DNA of 64,000 nt, taken from Sphingomonas sp. Leaf22 (GTDB taxonomy: Bacteria; Pseudomonadota; Alphaproteobacteria; Sphingomonadales; Sphingomonadaceae). Positions 56,569 through 64,000 of the stretch are shown here, in pieces. Position 1 is the first letter of the stretch, and each line of letters begins with the position of its first letter. Below the pieces are notes generated by a model that saw nothing but the letters and a program-made list of their open reading frames with translations, did not search any database and was not told the DNA's origin. Made by a program: the position numbers and the translations under genes. The stretch covers positions 335,682-399,681 of the forward strand of contig NZ_LMKP01000001.1 of the NCBI RefSeq assembly GCF_001421715.1. Reading direction: 5' to 3'.

Positions 56569-57281
56569 GTGGTCGTTTCCCTGGTAAGCAACTGCAAATG
56601 CCGCCAGCTTTCCGCCTTGGCCAAGGGCCGCTCCAACAGGAAGCGCGGATGGAAAGTGGCGATGGCGGGGCAGTCTATGCCATCATGGTGAAGGGTCCGT
56701 AAACCACCGCGTTGCCCGTCCGGCCCCAGCAGGGCCCGGCACGGTTCCGCACCGAACAGCAACAGCCTGCGCGGCGCGACCAGCGTCACCAGCCGCCGTG
56801 CCAGATCGTCGAGCGTCGCCTGCGCCTCGTCCGGCACCCGTCCGGCCAGCGGTCGCGCCTGTGCGACCCCGGCGATCGTCACCGCACCCCGGTCCAGCCC
56901 GATCGCCGCCAGCATCCGGTCGAGCAGCACCCCGACCGGACCGGTCATCCAGCCCGTTTCCGCCGAATCATCGGCTTCGGGCAGGTCGGTCAAAATCATC
57001 AGCGCCGGATTTTTTGTCTGGGCGACGGTCAGGCGTTCGCCATTCCATCCCGCCTCGGGCGCGGCATCGCCCATGCGCCATGCCAGAAACGCATCGAGCG
57101 TGTCGGGCGGCAGGTCGGCGGCGGGCGTCGACGCTACGGCAGCGGGCGCTCGGGTCGGGATGGGGGCCGCGAACCAGTCGCGCAGTTCGTCCTCGACCAG
57201 CGTGTCGACACCGGCATCCTGCCACCATAACAGTGCGCTGGCTGCGGCTTCGTGCCACTGGATATGCTGGTCCGCCCCCAT
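56565..57281 (-). CDS. uracil-DNA glycosylase-like protein with altered motifs
   Basis: The 238-residue protein resembles family 4/SPO1-related uracil-DNA glycosylases in its C-terminal half: LLFGAEPCRALLG and TFHPRFLLERPLAKAESWRHLQLL (the HPS.LL region). The first catalytic motif, normally GEAPG, reads ILTDLPEADDSAE, and only two Cys are present, too few for the four that bind the [4Fe-4S] cluster. It may be inactive or act differently. The ATG at 57281 is used; the upstream frame is antisense to the next gene. It leads a coupled run with the lytic transglycosylase and moaB. Confidence 0.75.
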   Translation of the reverse strand: MGADQHIQWHEAAASALLWWQDAGVDTLVEDELRDWFAAPIPTRAPAAVASTPAADLPPDTLDAFLAWRMGDAAPEAGWNGERLTVAQTKNPALMILTDLPEADDSAETGWMTGPVGVLLDRMLAAIGLDRGAVTIAGVAQARPLAGRVPDEAQATLDDLARRLVTLVAPRRLLLFGAEPCRALLGPDGQRGGLRTLHHDGIDCPAIATFHPRFLLERPLAKAESWRHLQLLTRETTT

Positions 57282-57400
57282 GTCGCCTTTAACGCTCTCC
57301 TTGACCTCCCCGTCAATCTGCCCAAATCGTGGGGGAGGACAGGGCGTTGCAGCGACGCGACGATACGGGCAGTGCGCAGCGCCCGCGATGAGGATGGAAG

Positions 57401-59062
57401 ATGAGCGAACGGGAATCGATGCCCTATGACGTCGTGATCGTCGGCGCGGGGCCTGCCGGCCTGTCCGCGGCGATCCGGCTGAAACAGATGGCGGCGGACA
57501 CGGGCGAGGAACTGGCCGTGTGCGTGCTGGAAAAGGGATCGGAGGTCGGTGCCCATATCCTGTCGGGCGCGGTGTTCGATCCGCGCGCGATGGACGAACT
57601 GCTGCCCGAATGGCGGACGATGGGCTGCCCGATGGCCGAGGTTCCGGTGACCGAGAACCACCATTGGCTGTTGTCGGCAACCGACAGCAGCGAGGTGTCG
57701 CACCGTATCCTGCCGCCGTTCATGCAGAATACCGGCACCTATACCGGGTCGCTCGGCAATATGTGCCGCTGGCTGGCCGAACAGGCCGAGGGGATGGGCG
57801 TCGAAATCTTCCCCGGTTTCGCGGCGGCCGAAATCCTGTATCATGCGGATGGTTCGGTGAAGGGCGTCGCGACCGGCGACATGGGCGTGGCGCGCGACGG
57901 CACGCACAAGCCCGACTGGCAGCCCGGCCTCGAACTCCATGCCAAATATACGTTTTTCGCCGAAGGGGTGCGCGGGCATCTGTCCAAACAGATCATCCGG
58001 ACCTTCGATCTCGCACGCGACAGCCAGCCGCAGGTCTATGGGCTGGGCATCAAGGAACTCTGGGACATTCCGGCCGAAAACCATGTCCCCGGCCGCGTGA
58101 TCCATACGCAGGGCTGGCCGCTTAGCGAAACGCGCGGGTCGAACGGCGGCGGCTTCCTGTATCATCAGGCGAACGGGCAGGTCGCGCTCGGCTTCGTCAC
58201 CTGGCTCAACTATTCGAACCCCTATCTCTCGCCCTTCCACGAGATGCAGCGGTGGAAGACCCATCCGGCGATCGCCGCGATCCTGAAGGGCGGCAAGCGC
58301 GTGTCTTACGGTGCGCGTGCGATCAACGATGGCGGGTGGCAGTCGGTGCCGAAGCTGACCTTCCCCGGCGGCGTGCTGGTCGGCTGTTCGGCGGGATTCC
58401 TGAACGTGCCGCGGATCAAGGGCATCCATACCGCGATGAAGTCGGGCATGATGGCCGCCGAAGCCGCCTTTACCGCGGTGCGCGACGGGCGGCAGGGCGA
58501 CGAACTGACCGCCTATACCGCCGCCTATGAAGCGAGCTGGGTGTATCAGGAGCTGCGCACCGTCCGCAACGTGGTGCCGCTGGTCAAGAAATTCGGTGAT
58601 TTCGTCGGGTCGGGCGTCGCCAACGCGACGATGTGGGCGGAGCATTGGGGGCTGCGGATGCCGTTCACCATGGGCCACCATCCCGATCACGAAAGCCTGT
58701 GGCGCAAGGATCAGGTGCAGCCGATCGCCTATCCCAAGCCCGATGGCGTGCTGAGCTTCGATCGCCTGTCCTCGGTGTTCCTGTCGAACACCAATCATGA
58801 GGAGGATCAGCCGGTCCATCTGACGCTGAAAGACCCCGACGTCCCGGTCAAATATGACCTGCCGCTCTATGATGAACCCGCGCAACGCTATTGCCCGGCG
58901 GGCGTATATGAGATCGTCGGGGCGGAGAGCGACGATCCCAAATTCGTCATCAACGCGCAGAACTGCGTCCACTGCAAGACGTGCGACATCAAGGACCCGA
59001 CGCAGAACATCAACTGGGTGGTGCCGGAAGGCGGCGGAGGACCGAATTATCCGAACATGTAG
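57401..59062 (+). CDS. etfD: electron transfer flavoprotein-ubiquinone oxidoreductase
   Basis: This membrane-bound flavoprotein passes electrons from ETF to ubiquinone in fatty- and amino-acid oxidation. The 553-residue protein has the FAD loop VVIVGAGPAGLSAAI, GSEVGAHILSGAVF, the quinone-site region and the C-terminal 4Fe-4S motif (CPAGVYE, then CVHCKTCDIKDP). The ATG at 57401 fits the short N-terminal lead. It ends where the next TPR gene must begin, with the frames overlapping. Confidence 0.95.
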   Translation: MSERESMPYDVVIVGAGPAGLSAAIRLKQMAADTGEELAVCVLEKGSEVGAHILSGAVFDPRAMDELLPEWRTMGCPMAEVPVTENHHWLLSATDSSEVSHRILPPFMQNTGTYTGSLGNMCRWLAEQAEGMGVEIFPGFAAAEILYHADGSVKGVATGDMGVARDGTHKPDWQPGLELHAKYTFFAEGVRGHLSKQIIRTFDLARDSQPQVYGLGIKELWDIPAENHVPGRVIHTQGWPLSETRGSNGGGFLYHQANGQVALGFVTWLNYSNPYLSPFHEMQRWKTHPAIAAILKGGKRVSYGARAINDGGWQSVPKLTFPGGVLVGCSAGFLNVPRIKGIHTAMKSGMMAAEAAFTAVRDGRQGDELTAYTAAYEASWVYQELRTVRNVVPLVKKFGDFVGSGVANATMWAEHWGLRMPFTMGHHPDHESLWRKDQVQPIAYPKPDGVLSFDRLSSVFLSNTNHEEDQPVHLTLKDPDVPVKYDLPLYDEPAQRYCPAGVYEIVGAESDDPKFVINAQNCVHCKTCDIKDPTQNINWVVPEGGGGPNYPNM

Positions 59063-59075
59063 TATCGGCCTGCTG

Positions 59076-60629
59076 GTGGCGGCGCTGGTCGCGTCGCCGG
59101 CCGCCGCCGACACCCCGCTCGCTGCCTATGCCCGTGCTCGCGCTGCCGATGCCGATGGCCGGGTGACGATCGCGGCGCAGGGCTATGCACAGGCGCTGGC
59201 GGCACAGCCGTCGGATCCGGTCATCGCCGTGCGGACACTGCGGGAGGCGCTGGCGAGCGGTGACCTGGCGCTGGTCCGCCGCGCCGGGGCGGTGCTGCGC
59301 GCCGCCGATGTCGCGCCGCCCGATCTCGACATCCTCGGCCTCGCCGATGCCGTCGTCCGGCGCGACGTGGCCGGACAGCGGATGGCGCTGACCCGACTGG
59401 CGGGATCGCCGCTGGGCTTCCTCGCGCCGCTGCTGGCCGAATGGGTCGATCAGCCCGCGCCGGCAATCACCGGCGACGGCGGCGCGATCCCCCGCCGCTA
59501 TGCCGCCGAGAACCGCGCGCTGCGCCTGCTCGCGACCGGACAGACGGCGGAAGGCGTAGCTGCAGTCCGTGCCCTGCTGACCACCGGCGGCAACGACGCC
59601 GATCTTCGCCTGAACGCCGCGCAACTGCTGGCGCGGGCAGGCGATGGTACGACGGCGCGCGCACTGCTTGCCGGTGGCGACCCCGTCCTGTCGCGCAGCG
59701 CGGCCGTGCTTGGTCGGGGCAGCAAAGGCGATGCCCGCTTCGGCATTTCCCGCCTGTTCGCGCGCATGGCCGGCGACCTGTCGGCCGAGGGGACCGAACC
59801 GCTGGCGATCATGCTCAGCCGCTCGGCGCTCCAACTTGACCCGAATTTTTCCCGCGCCCGGCTCGCGCTGGCTGACGCGCTCGCCCGCAGCGAAGCGACG
59901 GCGGAAGCGCAGGCGACGCTGGCGGCGATCCCCGCCGACGATCCGTTCGCGACCAGCGCCGCCGCGCTCGCCATCGTCATCCAGCAGCGCGCCGGCAAAC
60001 CCGATGCGGCATTGGCGCTGGCCGCCAGACAGGCCGATCGCCTCGACGCGACCACCGCCGGCCTGCGCCGCTATGCCGATCTGCTGCTCGAAACCGGTCG
60101 GGCGGGGGAAGCCGCCGCCGTCTATGCCCGCGCCATGGCCCGGCCGGGCGCGGCGAACGACTGGTCGCTCTATCTGCAACGCGGCGCGGCGCTCGACCGT
60201 GCCGGCGACTGGGCGGGGGCGCTGCCGATGCTGCGCCGCGCGGTCGAACTGGCCCCGCAGGAACCCGCCGCGCTCAACTATCTCGGCTATGCGCAGGTCG
60301 ATCGCGGCGAGAATGTCGTCGAAGCGACGCGCATGCTCGAACAGGCCCATGCGCTTGCGCCCAAGGACCCGGCGATCGCCGATTCGCTCGGCTGGGCAAG
60401 GTTCCGGGCCGGCAACCTGACCGCCGCGCTGCCGCTGATCGAAGGGGCCGCGCGCGAAGCGCCCGACGATGTCGAGATCAACGAACATCTCGGCGACGTC
60501 TATTGGAACGCCGGTCGCCGGGTCGAGGCGCGCTACGCATGGCGGGCGGCGTCGGTCGAGGCGGAGGGCGCGGATGCGGCCCGATTGGCGAGCAAGCTTG
60601 CGAACGGACCCGCTTCGTCGCAACGCTGA
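59076..60629 (+). CDS. secreted TPR protein; start codon uncertain
   Basis: The frame encodes about 517 residues with a signal-like region (LVASPAAADT) and many TPR-like helices; the C-terminal ones are clear (LQRGAALDRAGDWAGAL, ALNYLGYAQVDRGENVVEA). No ATG lies between the ETF oxidoreductase stop (59062) and the signal region; in-frame ATT, ATC and CTG codons precede GTG 59076. GTG 59076 gives only a short signal core, and codons before it read SIGLL, which would complete it. The start is unsettled. It reads into ispE four bases on. Confidence 0.7.
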   Translation: MAALVASPAAADTPLAAYARARAADADGRVTIAAQGYAQALAAQPSDPVIAVRTLREALASGDLALVRRAGAVLRAADVAPPDLDILGLADAVVRRDVAGQRMALTRLAGSPLGFLAPLLAEWVDQPAPAITGDGGAIPRRYAAENRALRLLATGQTAEGVAAVRALLTTGGNDADLRLNAAQLLARAGDGTTARALLAGGDPVLSRSAAVLGRGSKGDARFGISRLFARMAGDLSAEGTEPLAIMLSRSALQLDPNFSRARLALADALARSEATAEAQATLAAIPADDPFATSAAALAIVIQQRAGKPDAALALAARQADRLDATTAGLRRYADLLLETGRAGEAAAVYARAMARPGAANDWSLYLQRGAALDRAGDWAGALPMLRRAVELAPQEPAALNYLGYAQVDRGENVVEATRMLEQAHALAPKDPAIADSLGWARFRAGNLTAALPLIEGAAREAPDDVEINEHLGDVYWNAGRRVEARYAWRAASVEAEGADAARLASKLANGPASSQR

Positions 60630-60633
60630 TCCG

Positions 60634-61461
60634 ATGATCGTCGAACCCGCTCCCGCCAAGCTCAACCTCGCGCTCCATGTCCGCGCCCGGCGCGCCGATG
60701 GCTATCACGACCTCGAAACGCTGTTCGCGTTCGTCGCCGATGGCGACACGGTGACGCTAACCCCCGCCGCGCACGACGGCTTCACCATCACCGGCCCGTT
60801 CGCCGCCGGTTTGAGCGGGGAGGGCGACAATCTTGTCACCCGCGCGCGCGACGCGTTTCGGACGACCTTCGGCTCCGGCGACCGGCTCGCGATCCTGCTC
60901 GACAAGCATCTGCCGGTCGCATCGGGCATCGGCGGTGGATCGGCGGATGCCGCCGCGACGCTGCGCGGGATGGCGCGGCTGTACGGCGCGGCGCTCGACG
61001 ATCCGGCGCTGATGGCGATCGCCGACCGACTCGGTTCGGATGTTCCCGCCTGTCTGGTCGGGCGGACGATGATCGGGCGCGGACGCGGCGAGCGACTGAC
61101 CCCGATCGATGCGCCAACGCTGCCGGTGTTGCTGGTCAATCCCGGCGTCGCCGTGTCGACCGCGCAGGTCTTTGCCGGATGGGACCGCATCGATCGCGGT
61201 CCGATCGCGGAGGGCGATGCGCTGACGATCGCGTTGGCCGGTCGCAACGATCTCGAACCGCCCGCCCGCGCACTGGCACCCGCGATCGACACCGTGCTCG
61301 CCCTGCTGAATGCCGCGCCGGGCGTCAGCCTCGCGCGCATGTCCGGATCGGGCGCAACCTGCTTCGCGCTATTCGACTCCGCCGCCGCCCGCACCGACGC
61401 CGCCGCCACCATCCGGACCGCACAGCCCGGCTGGTGGTGCCTCGAAACGAACCTCGCGTGA
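60634..61461 (+). CDS. ispE: 4-diphosphocytidyl-2-C-methyl-D-erythritol kinase
   Basis: IspE phosphorylates CDP-ME in the MEP isoprenoid pathway. The 275-residue GHMP kinase has PAKLNLALHV at the start, the ATP loop PVASGIGGGSADAAATL near residue 95 and the C-terminal MSGSGATCFALF motif. The ATG at 60634 follows the TPR stop closely. It complements ispA at 47838 in supplying isoprenoids for quinones and the lipid II carrier. Confidence 0.95.
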   Translation: MIVEPAPAKLNLALHVRARRADGYHDLETLFAFVADGDTVTLTPAAHDGFTITGPFAAGLSGEGDNLVTRARDAFRTTFGSGDRLAILLDKHLPVASGIGGGSADAAATLRGMARLYGAALDDPALMAIADRLGSDVPACLVGRTMIGRGRGERLTPIDAPTLPVLLVNPGVAVSTAQVFAGWDRIDRGPIAEGDALTIALAGRNDLEPPARALAPAIDTVLALLNAAPGVSLARMSGSGATCFALFDSAAARTDAAATIRTAQPGWWCLETNLA

Positions 61462-61609
61462 CGGCGGTTCGTATCGAAACGGGGCAGGGTGAGCCATTCC
61501 CTCCCGGCGATCGACCTGGCACGAAGATTGTATGGCAAGGGGCGCGGATCAAACGCTACGAGCGGATCGTCCGTGGGCGGTCTCTCCGGACGCCGCCCAC
61601 TTTTCCCCG

Positions 61610-62344
61610 ATGATCGGGGTTACGCAGGGCGAGCAGGTCGCCACGATCTGGCTGGCACGGGGGAGCGCAAGGAACGCGCTGTCGATCGCGCACTGGCACG
61701 ATCTCGCCGCCGCGGTTGCCGATCTTGCCGCCGGCGACGCCCGCGCCGTCCTGATCGCCTCGCGTGAACCGGGCATCTTCTCGGCCGGTGCCGACATCGC
61801 CGAGTTCGCCGAACTGCAATGCCAGCCCGACCGCGCCACCGCCTTCCGCAAAGCACTGTCCGCCGCGATCGAGGGTGTCGCCGCGCTGCCGATGCCGGTC
61901 ATCGCCGCAGTCGATGGCGGCTGTTTCGGCGCAGCGGTCGCGCTGATCCTCGCTTGCGACATCGTCGTTGCCGGCGACGACGCGCGCTTCGCGGTTCCGC
62001 CCGCGCGGCTCGGCATCCACTATCCGCCCGCCGACGTCGCCCGCCTGACCGCCGCTGTCGGGCGGGGGCATGCCGCCCGGCTGCTCTTCACCGGCGACGC
62101 CATCGCCGCCGATGAAGCACTGGCGATCGGCCTGATCCACCACCGCGCCCCCGCGGCACTCCCGCTCGCCATGCAGTTGGCCACCCGAATTGCCGCAAAC
62201 GCCCCGCAAGCCGTGCGCGGCCTCAAGCGTTCGCTCGACGCCGAACCCGGTGGCGAGGCCCGGTTCGACGCCGCCTTTGCCGGCCCCGAACTGCGCGAAG
62301 GGCTCGCCGCCTTCCAGTCCCGCCGCCCGCCGGAGTTTCCATGA
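61610..62344 (+). CDS. enoyl-CoA hydratase/isomerase family protein
   Basis: The 244-residue crotonase-fold protein has the oxyanion-hole segments GIFSAGADIAEFAEL (about 55-69) and AAVDGGCFGAAVALILACDI (about 98-117), and FAVPPARLGIHYPP. The exact substrate is unknown; residues usual for hydratase activity need alignment. The ATG at 61610 is inside an open frame that begins at 61532 in a GC-rich region; no ribosome site is clear. Stop overlaps the next ATG. Confidence 0.85.
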   Translation: MIGVTQGEQVATIWLARGSARNALSIAHWHDLAAAVADLAAGDARAVLIASREPGIFSAGADIAEFAELQCQPDRATAFRKALSAAIEGVAALPMPVIAAVDGGCFGAAVALILACDIVVAGDDARFAVPPARLGIHYPPADVARLTAAVGRGHAARLLFTGDAIAADEALAIGLIHHRAPAALPLAMQLATRIAANAPQAVRGLKRSLDAEPGGEARFDAAFAGPELREGLAAFQSRRPPEFP

Positions 62345-63060
62345 CCGATCATCTCCCCGGCCGCGACACGTCGCTGCTGCTGCTCTGCGATCACGCCTCG
62401 GCATTCGTCCCGCCCGATATCGCCATCGCGCCCGAATTGCTGTCGTTGCATATCGGCGTCGATATCGGGGCAGGACCGCTGACCCACGCACTCTCGGCCA
62501 GTCTCGATGCGCCCGCGATCCTCGGCACCGTCTCACGGCTGGTCATCGACCTTCACCGCCAGACCGACCATCCCGGCCTGATCCCCATCGTTTCCGACGG
62601 CCATGCCATCCCGGCCAATATTGATGCCGACCGTGCCGATCGCATCGCCCGCTTCCACGCCCCCTATCACCGCGCCATCCGCGCGCAGGTTCGCCGCGAC
62701 CGCCCGCGCCTGATCGTCGCGATCCACAGCTTCACCCGCCAGCTCGAAACCGGCGACGGCCCACGCCCGTGGGAAGCCGGCATCCTCTATGGCCGCGACG
62801 ACCGCGCCGCCCGCATCGCGATCGATTTCCTCCGCGCGCAGGGCATTCCGACCGGCGATCAGCAGCCCTATTCCGGCCGTCTGCTCAACGCGACGCTCGA
62901 CCGTCATGCCAATGGACAGGGTATTGCGTCGCTATCGGTCGAGATCCGCAACGACCTGATCGCCGATGCCGCCGGCGTCGCCCGATGGTGCGCCATCCTG
63001 ACCGAGATGATCGCCGTCGTGCGCAACGGACTTGCGCTGAACGCTCCGGCTGCGCAATAG
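62341..63060 (+). CDS. N-formylglutamate amidohydrolase family protein
   Basis: The 239-residue product belongs to the N-formylglutamate amidohydrolase family, which releases formate and glutamate in one route of histidine degradation. Visible family blocks are LLLCDHASAFVPP, HIGVDIGAGPLTHALS, VIDLHRQTDHPGLIP and LIVAIHSFTRQ. The usual hut genes are not nearby, so the role in histidine use is not certain. Its start overlaps the hydratase stop (ATGA), and ilvD follows after 9 bases. Confidence 0.85.
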   Translation: MTDHLPGRDTSLLLLCDHASAFVPPDIAIAPELLSLHIGVDIGAGPLTHALSASLDAPAILGTVSRLVIDLHRQTDHPGLIPIVSDGHAIPANIDADRADRIARFHAPYHRAIRAQVRRDRPRLIVAIHSFTRQLETGDGPRPWEAGILYGRDDRAARIAIDFLRAQGIPTGDQQPYSGRLLNATLDRHANGQGIASLSVEIRNDLIADAAGVARWCAILTEMIAVVRNGLALNAPAAQ

Positions 63061-63069
63061 GCTGTCGCC

Positions 63070-64000
63070 ATGACCCAGCAATTCGACAAGTCGCGGCTGC
63101 CGAGCCGCCATGTTTCCGTCGGCCCCGAACGCGCGCCGCATCGCAGCTATTATTACGCGATGGGCATTGCCGAAGAGGACATCGCCAAGCCCTTCGTCGC
63201 GCTGGCCTCCGCCGGCAACGACAGCGCGCCGTGCAACACGACGCTCGATTTCCAGGCCGATGCCGCCCGCGAAGGTGTCATAGCCGGCGGCGGGATGCCG
63301 CGCCGCTTCAACACCATCACCGTCACCGACGGCATCGCCATGGGTCATCAGGGGATGAAATCCTCGCTGGTCAGCCGCGAAGTCATCGCCGATTCGGTCG
63401 AATTGTCGGTCCGCGGCCATTGCTACGACGCGCTGGTCGGCTTTGCCGGCTGCGACAAATCGCTGCCCGGCATGATGATGGCGATGCTCCGGCTGAACGT
63501 GCCGTCGATCTTCGTCTATGGCGGATCGATCCTGCCCGGCCGGTTCGAGGACCGTGACGTCACCGTCGTCGACGTGTTCGAAGCGGTCGGCCGTTATGCC
63601 GCCGGCACCTGTCCGCTGCACGATCTGACCGCGCTCGAAAAGGTAGCTTGTCCCGGCCACGGCGCTTGCGGGGGTCAGTTCACCGCCAACACCATGGCAT
63701 GCGTCGGCGAAGCGATCGGCCTGTCGCTGCCCAACTCCAACATGGTGCCCGCCCCTTATCGCAGCCGGGAAGAGATCGCGATTGCCGCGGGCAAGCAGGT
63801 CATGGAACTGGTCCGCCTGAACCTACGCCCGCGTGACATCGCCACCCGCGCTGCCTTCATCAACGCCGCACGCGTCGTCGCCGCGACCGGCGGCTCGACC
63901 AACGCCGCGTTGCACCTGCCGGCGATGGCGTCCGAAGCCGGCATCGACTTCGACCTGTTCGATGTGGCGGAAGCTTTTAAATCAACGCCTTACGTCGCCG
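63070..64000 (+). CDS. ilvD: dihydroxy-acid dehydratase, 5' part
   Basis: IlvD dehydrates 2,3-dihydroxy acids in valine/isoleucine synthesis and carries an Fe-S cluster. The window holds about 310 of roughly 610-620 residues and ends within the gene. The beginning MTQQFDKSRLPSRHV and the Cys-bearing cluster motifs NDSAPCNTTL, GCDKSLPGMMMA and CPGHGACGGQFTANTM match the family. It starts at the ATG at 63070, just after the amidohydrolase stop. No frameshift or stop is seen up to the window edge. Confidence 0.95.
   Translation, partial: MTQQFDKSRLPSRHVSVGPERAPHRSYYYAMGIAEEDIAKPFVALASAGNDSAPCNTTLDFQADAAREGVIAGGGMPRRFNTITVTDGIAMGHQGMKSSLVSREVIADSVELSVRGHCYDALVGFAGCDKSLPGMMMAMLRLNVPSIFVYGGSILPGRFEDRDVTVVDVFEAVGRYAAGTCPLHDLTALEKVACPGHGACGGQFTANTMACVGEAIGLSLPNSNMVPAPYRSREEIAIAAGKQVMELVRLNLRPRDIATRAAFINAARVVAATGGSTNAALHLPAMASEAGIDFDLFDVAEAFKSTPYVA

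Overview
This is a high-GC alphaproteobacterial chromosome segment, most likely from a sphingomonad (Sphingomonas or a close relative). The evidence is the gene order of the division/cell-wall (dcw) cluster, the ribosomal protein S9 with a long N-terminal extension, the LOV-type hybrid kinase, and dispersed palindromic repeats of a kind I associate with sphingomonads. It looks like core chromosome: no phage, transposase, CRISPR array, rRNA or tRNA gene was seen.

Layout. (1) 75-353 encodes a small membrane protein. (2) 639-19480 is the complete dcw cluster, all on the + strand: mraZ, rsmH, ftsL, ftsI, murE, murF, mraY, murD, ftsW, murG, murC, a 64-residue protein, murB, ddl, ftsQ, ftsA, ftsZ. 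Nearly every junction is a stop/start overlap. Four TGGGN boxes with exact 10-bp spacing, matching known MraZ operators, lie upstream of mraZ. Two dispersed repeats have entered the cluster: one in frame inside murD, the other exactly at the murB/ddl overlap. (3) 19797-29371 (+ strand) holds a TPR/SPOR protein, a dGTPase-like protein, argS, a second SPOR protein, nagZ, scpA-scpB and tatABC. (4) 29591-32031 (- strand) holds an entericidin-like lipoprotein, a secreted protein, a Met-rich lipoprotein and lipB, with clear terminators. (5) 32095-35090 holds two paralogous membrane proteins, then a GNAT gene and hemF on the - strand. (6) 35434-38223 is a uronate operon, kduI-kduD-kdgK. (7) 38292-42881 holds a LOV-PAS-GAF-kinase-receiver protein, an overlapping MFS gene and a phosphoesterase. 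(8) 42882-43326 is a repeat island.

(9) 43327-48985 holds a methyltransferase, rplM-rpsI with promoter and terminator, a CtaA/Cox15 heme A synthase, a DedA protein and xseB-ispA-coaD. (10) 49080-57281 holds a lipoprotein, a DNA-deoxyinosine glycosylase coupled to an HI0933-type flavoprotein, an M48 protease, a radical SAM protein, a VOC protein, moaB, and a lytic transglycosylase coupled to a degenerate uracil-glycosylase-like protein. (11) 57401-64000 holds ETF-ubiquinone oxidoreductase, a TPR protein with no obvious start codon, ispE, an enoyl-CoA hydratase, an N-formylglutamate amidohydrolase and the 5' part of ilvD.

The genes mainly serve peptidoglycan synthesis and remodelling, septation, chromosome segregation, protein export and cofactor/isoprenoid supply. 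I found no convincing wholly new system. The best leads are the repeats that invaded murD and the murB/ddl junction while keeping frame and translational coupling, the unexplained 64-residue dcw protein, the LOV kinase/transporter pair, and the Met-rich repeat lipoprotein.
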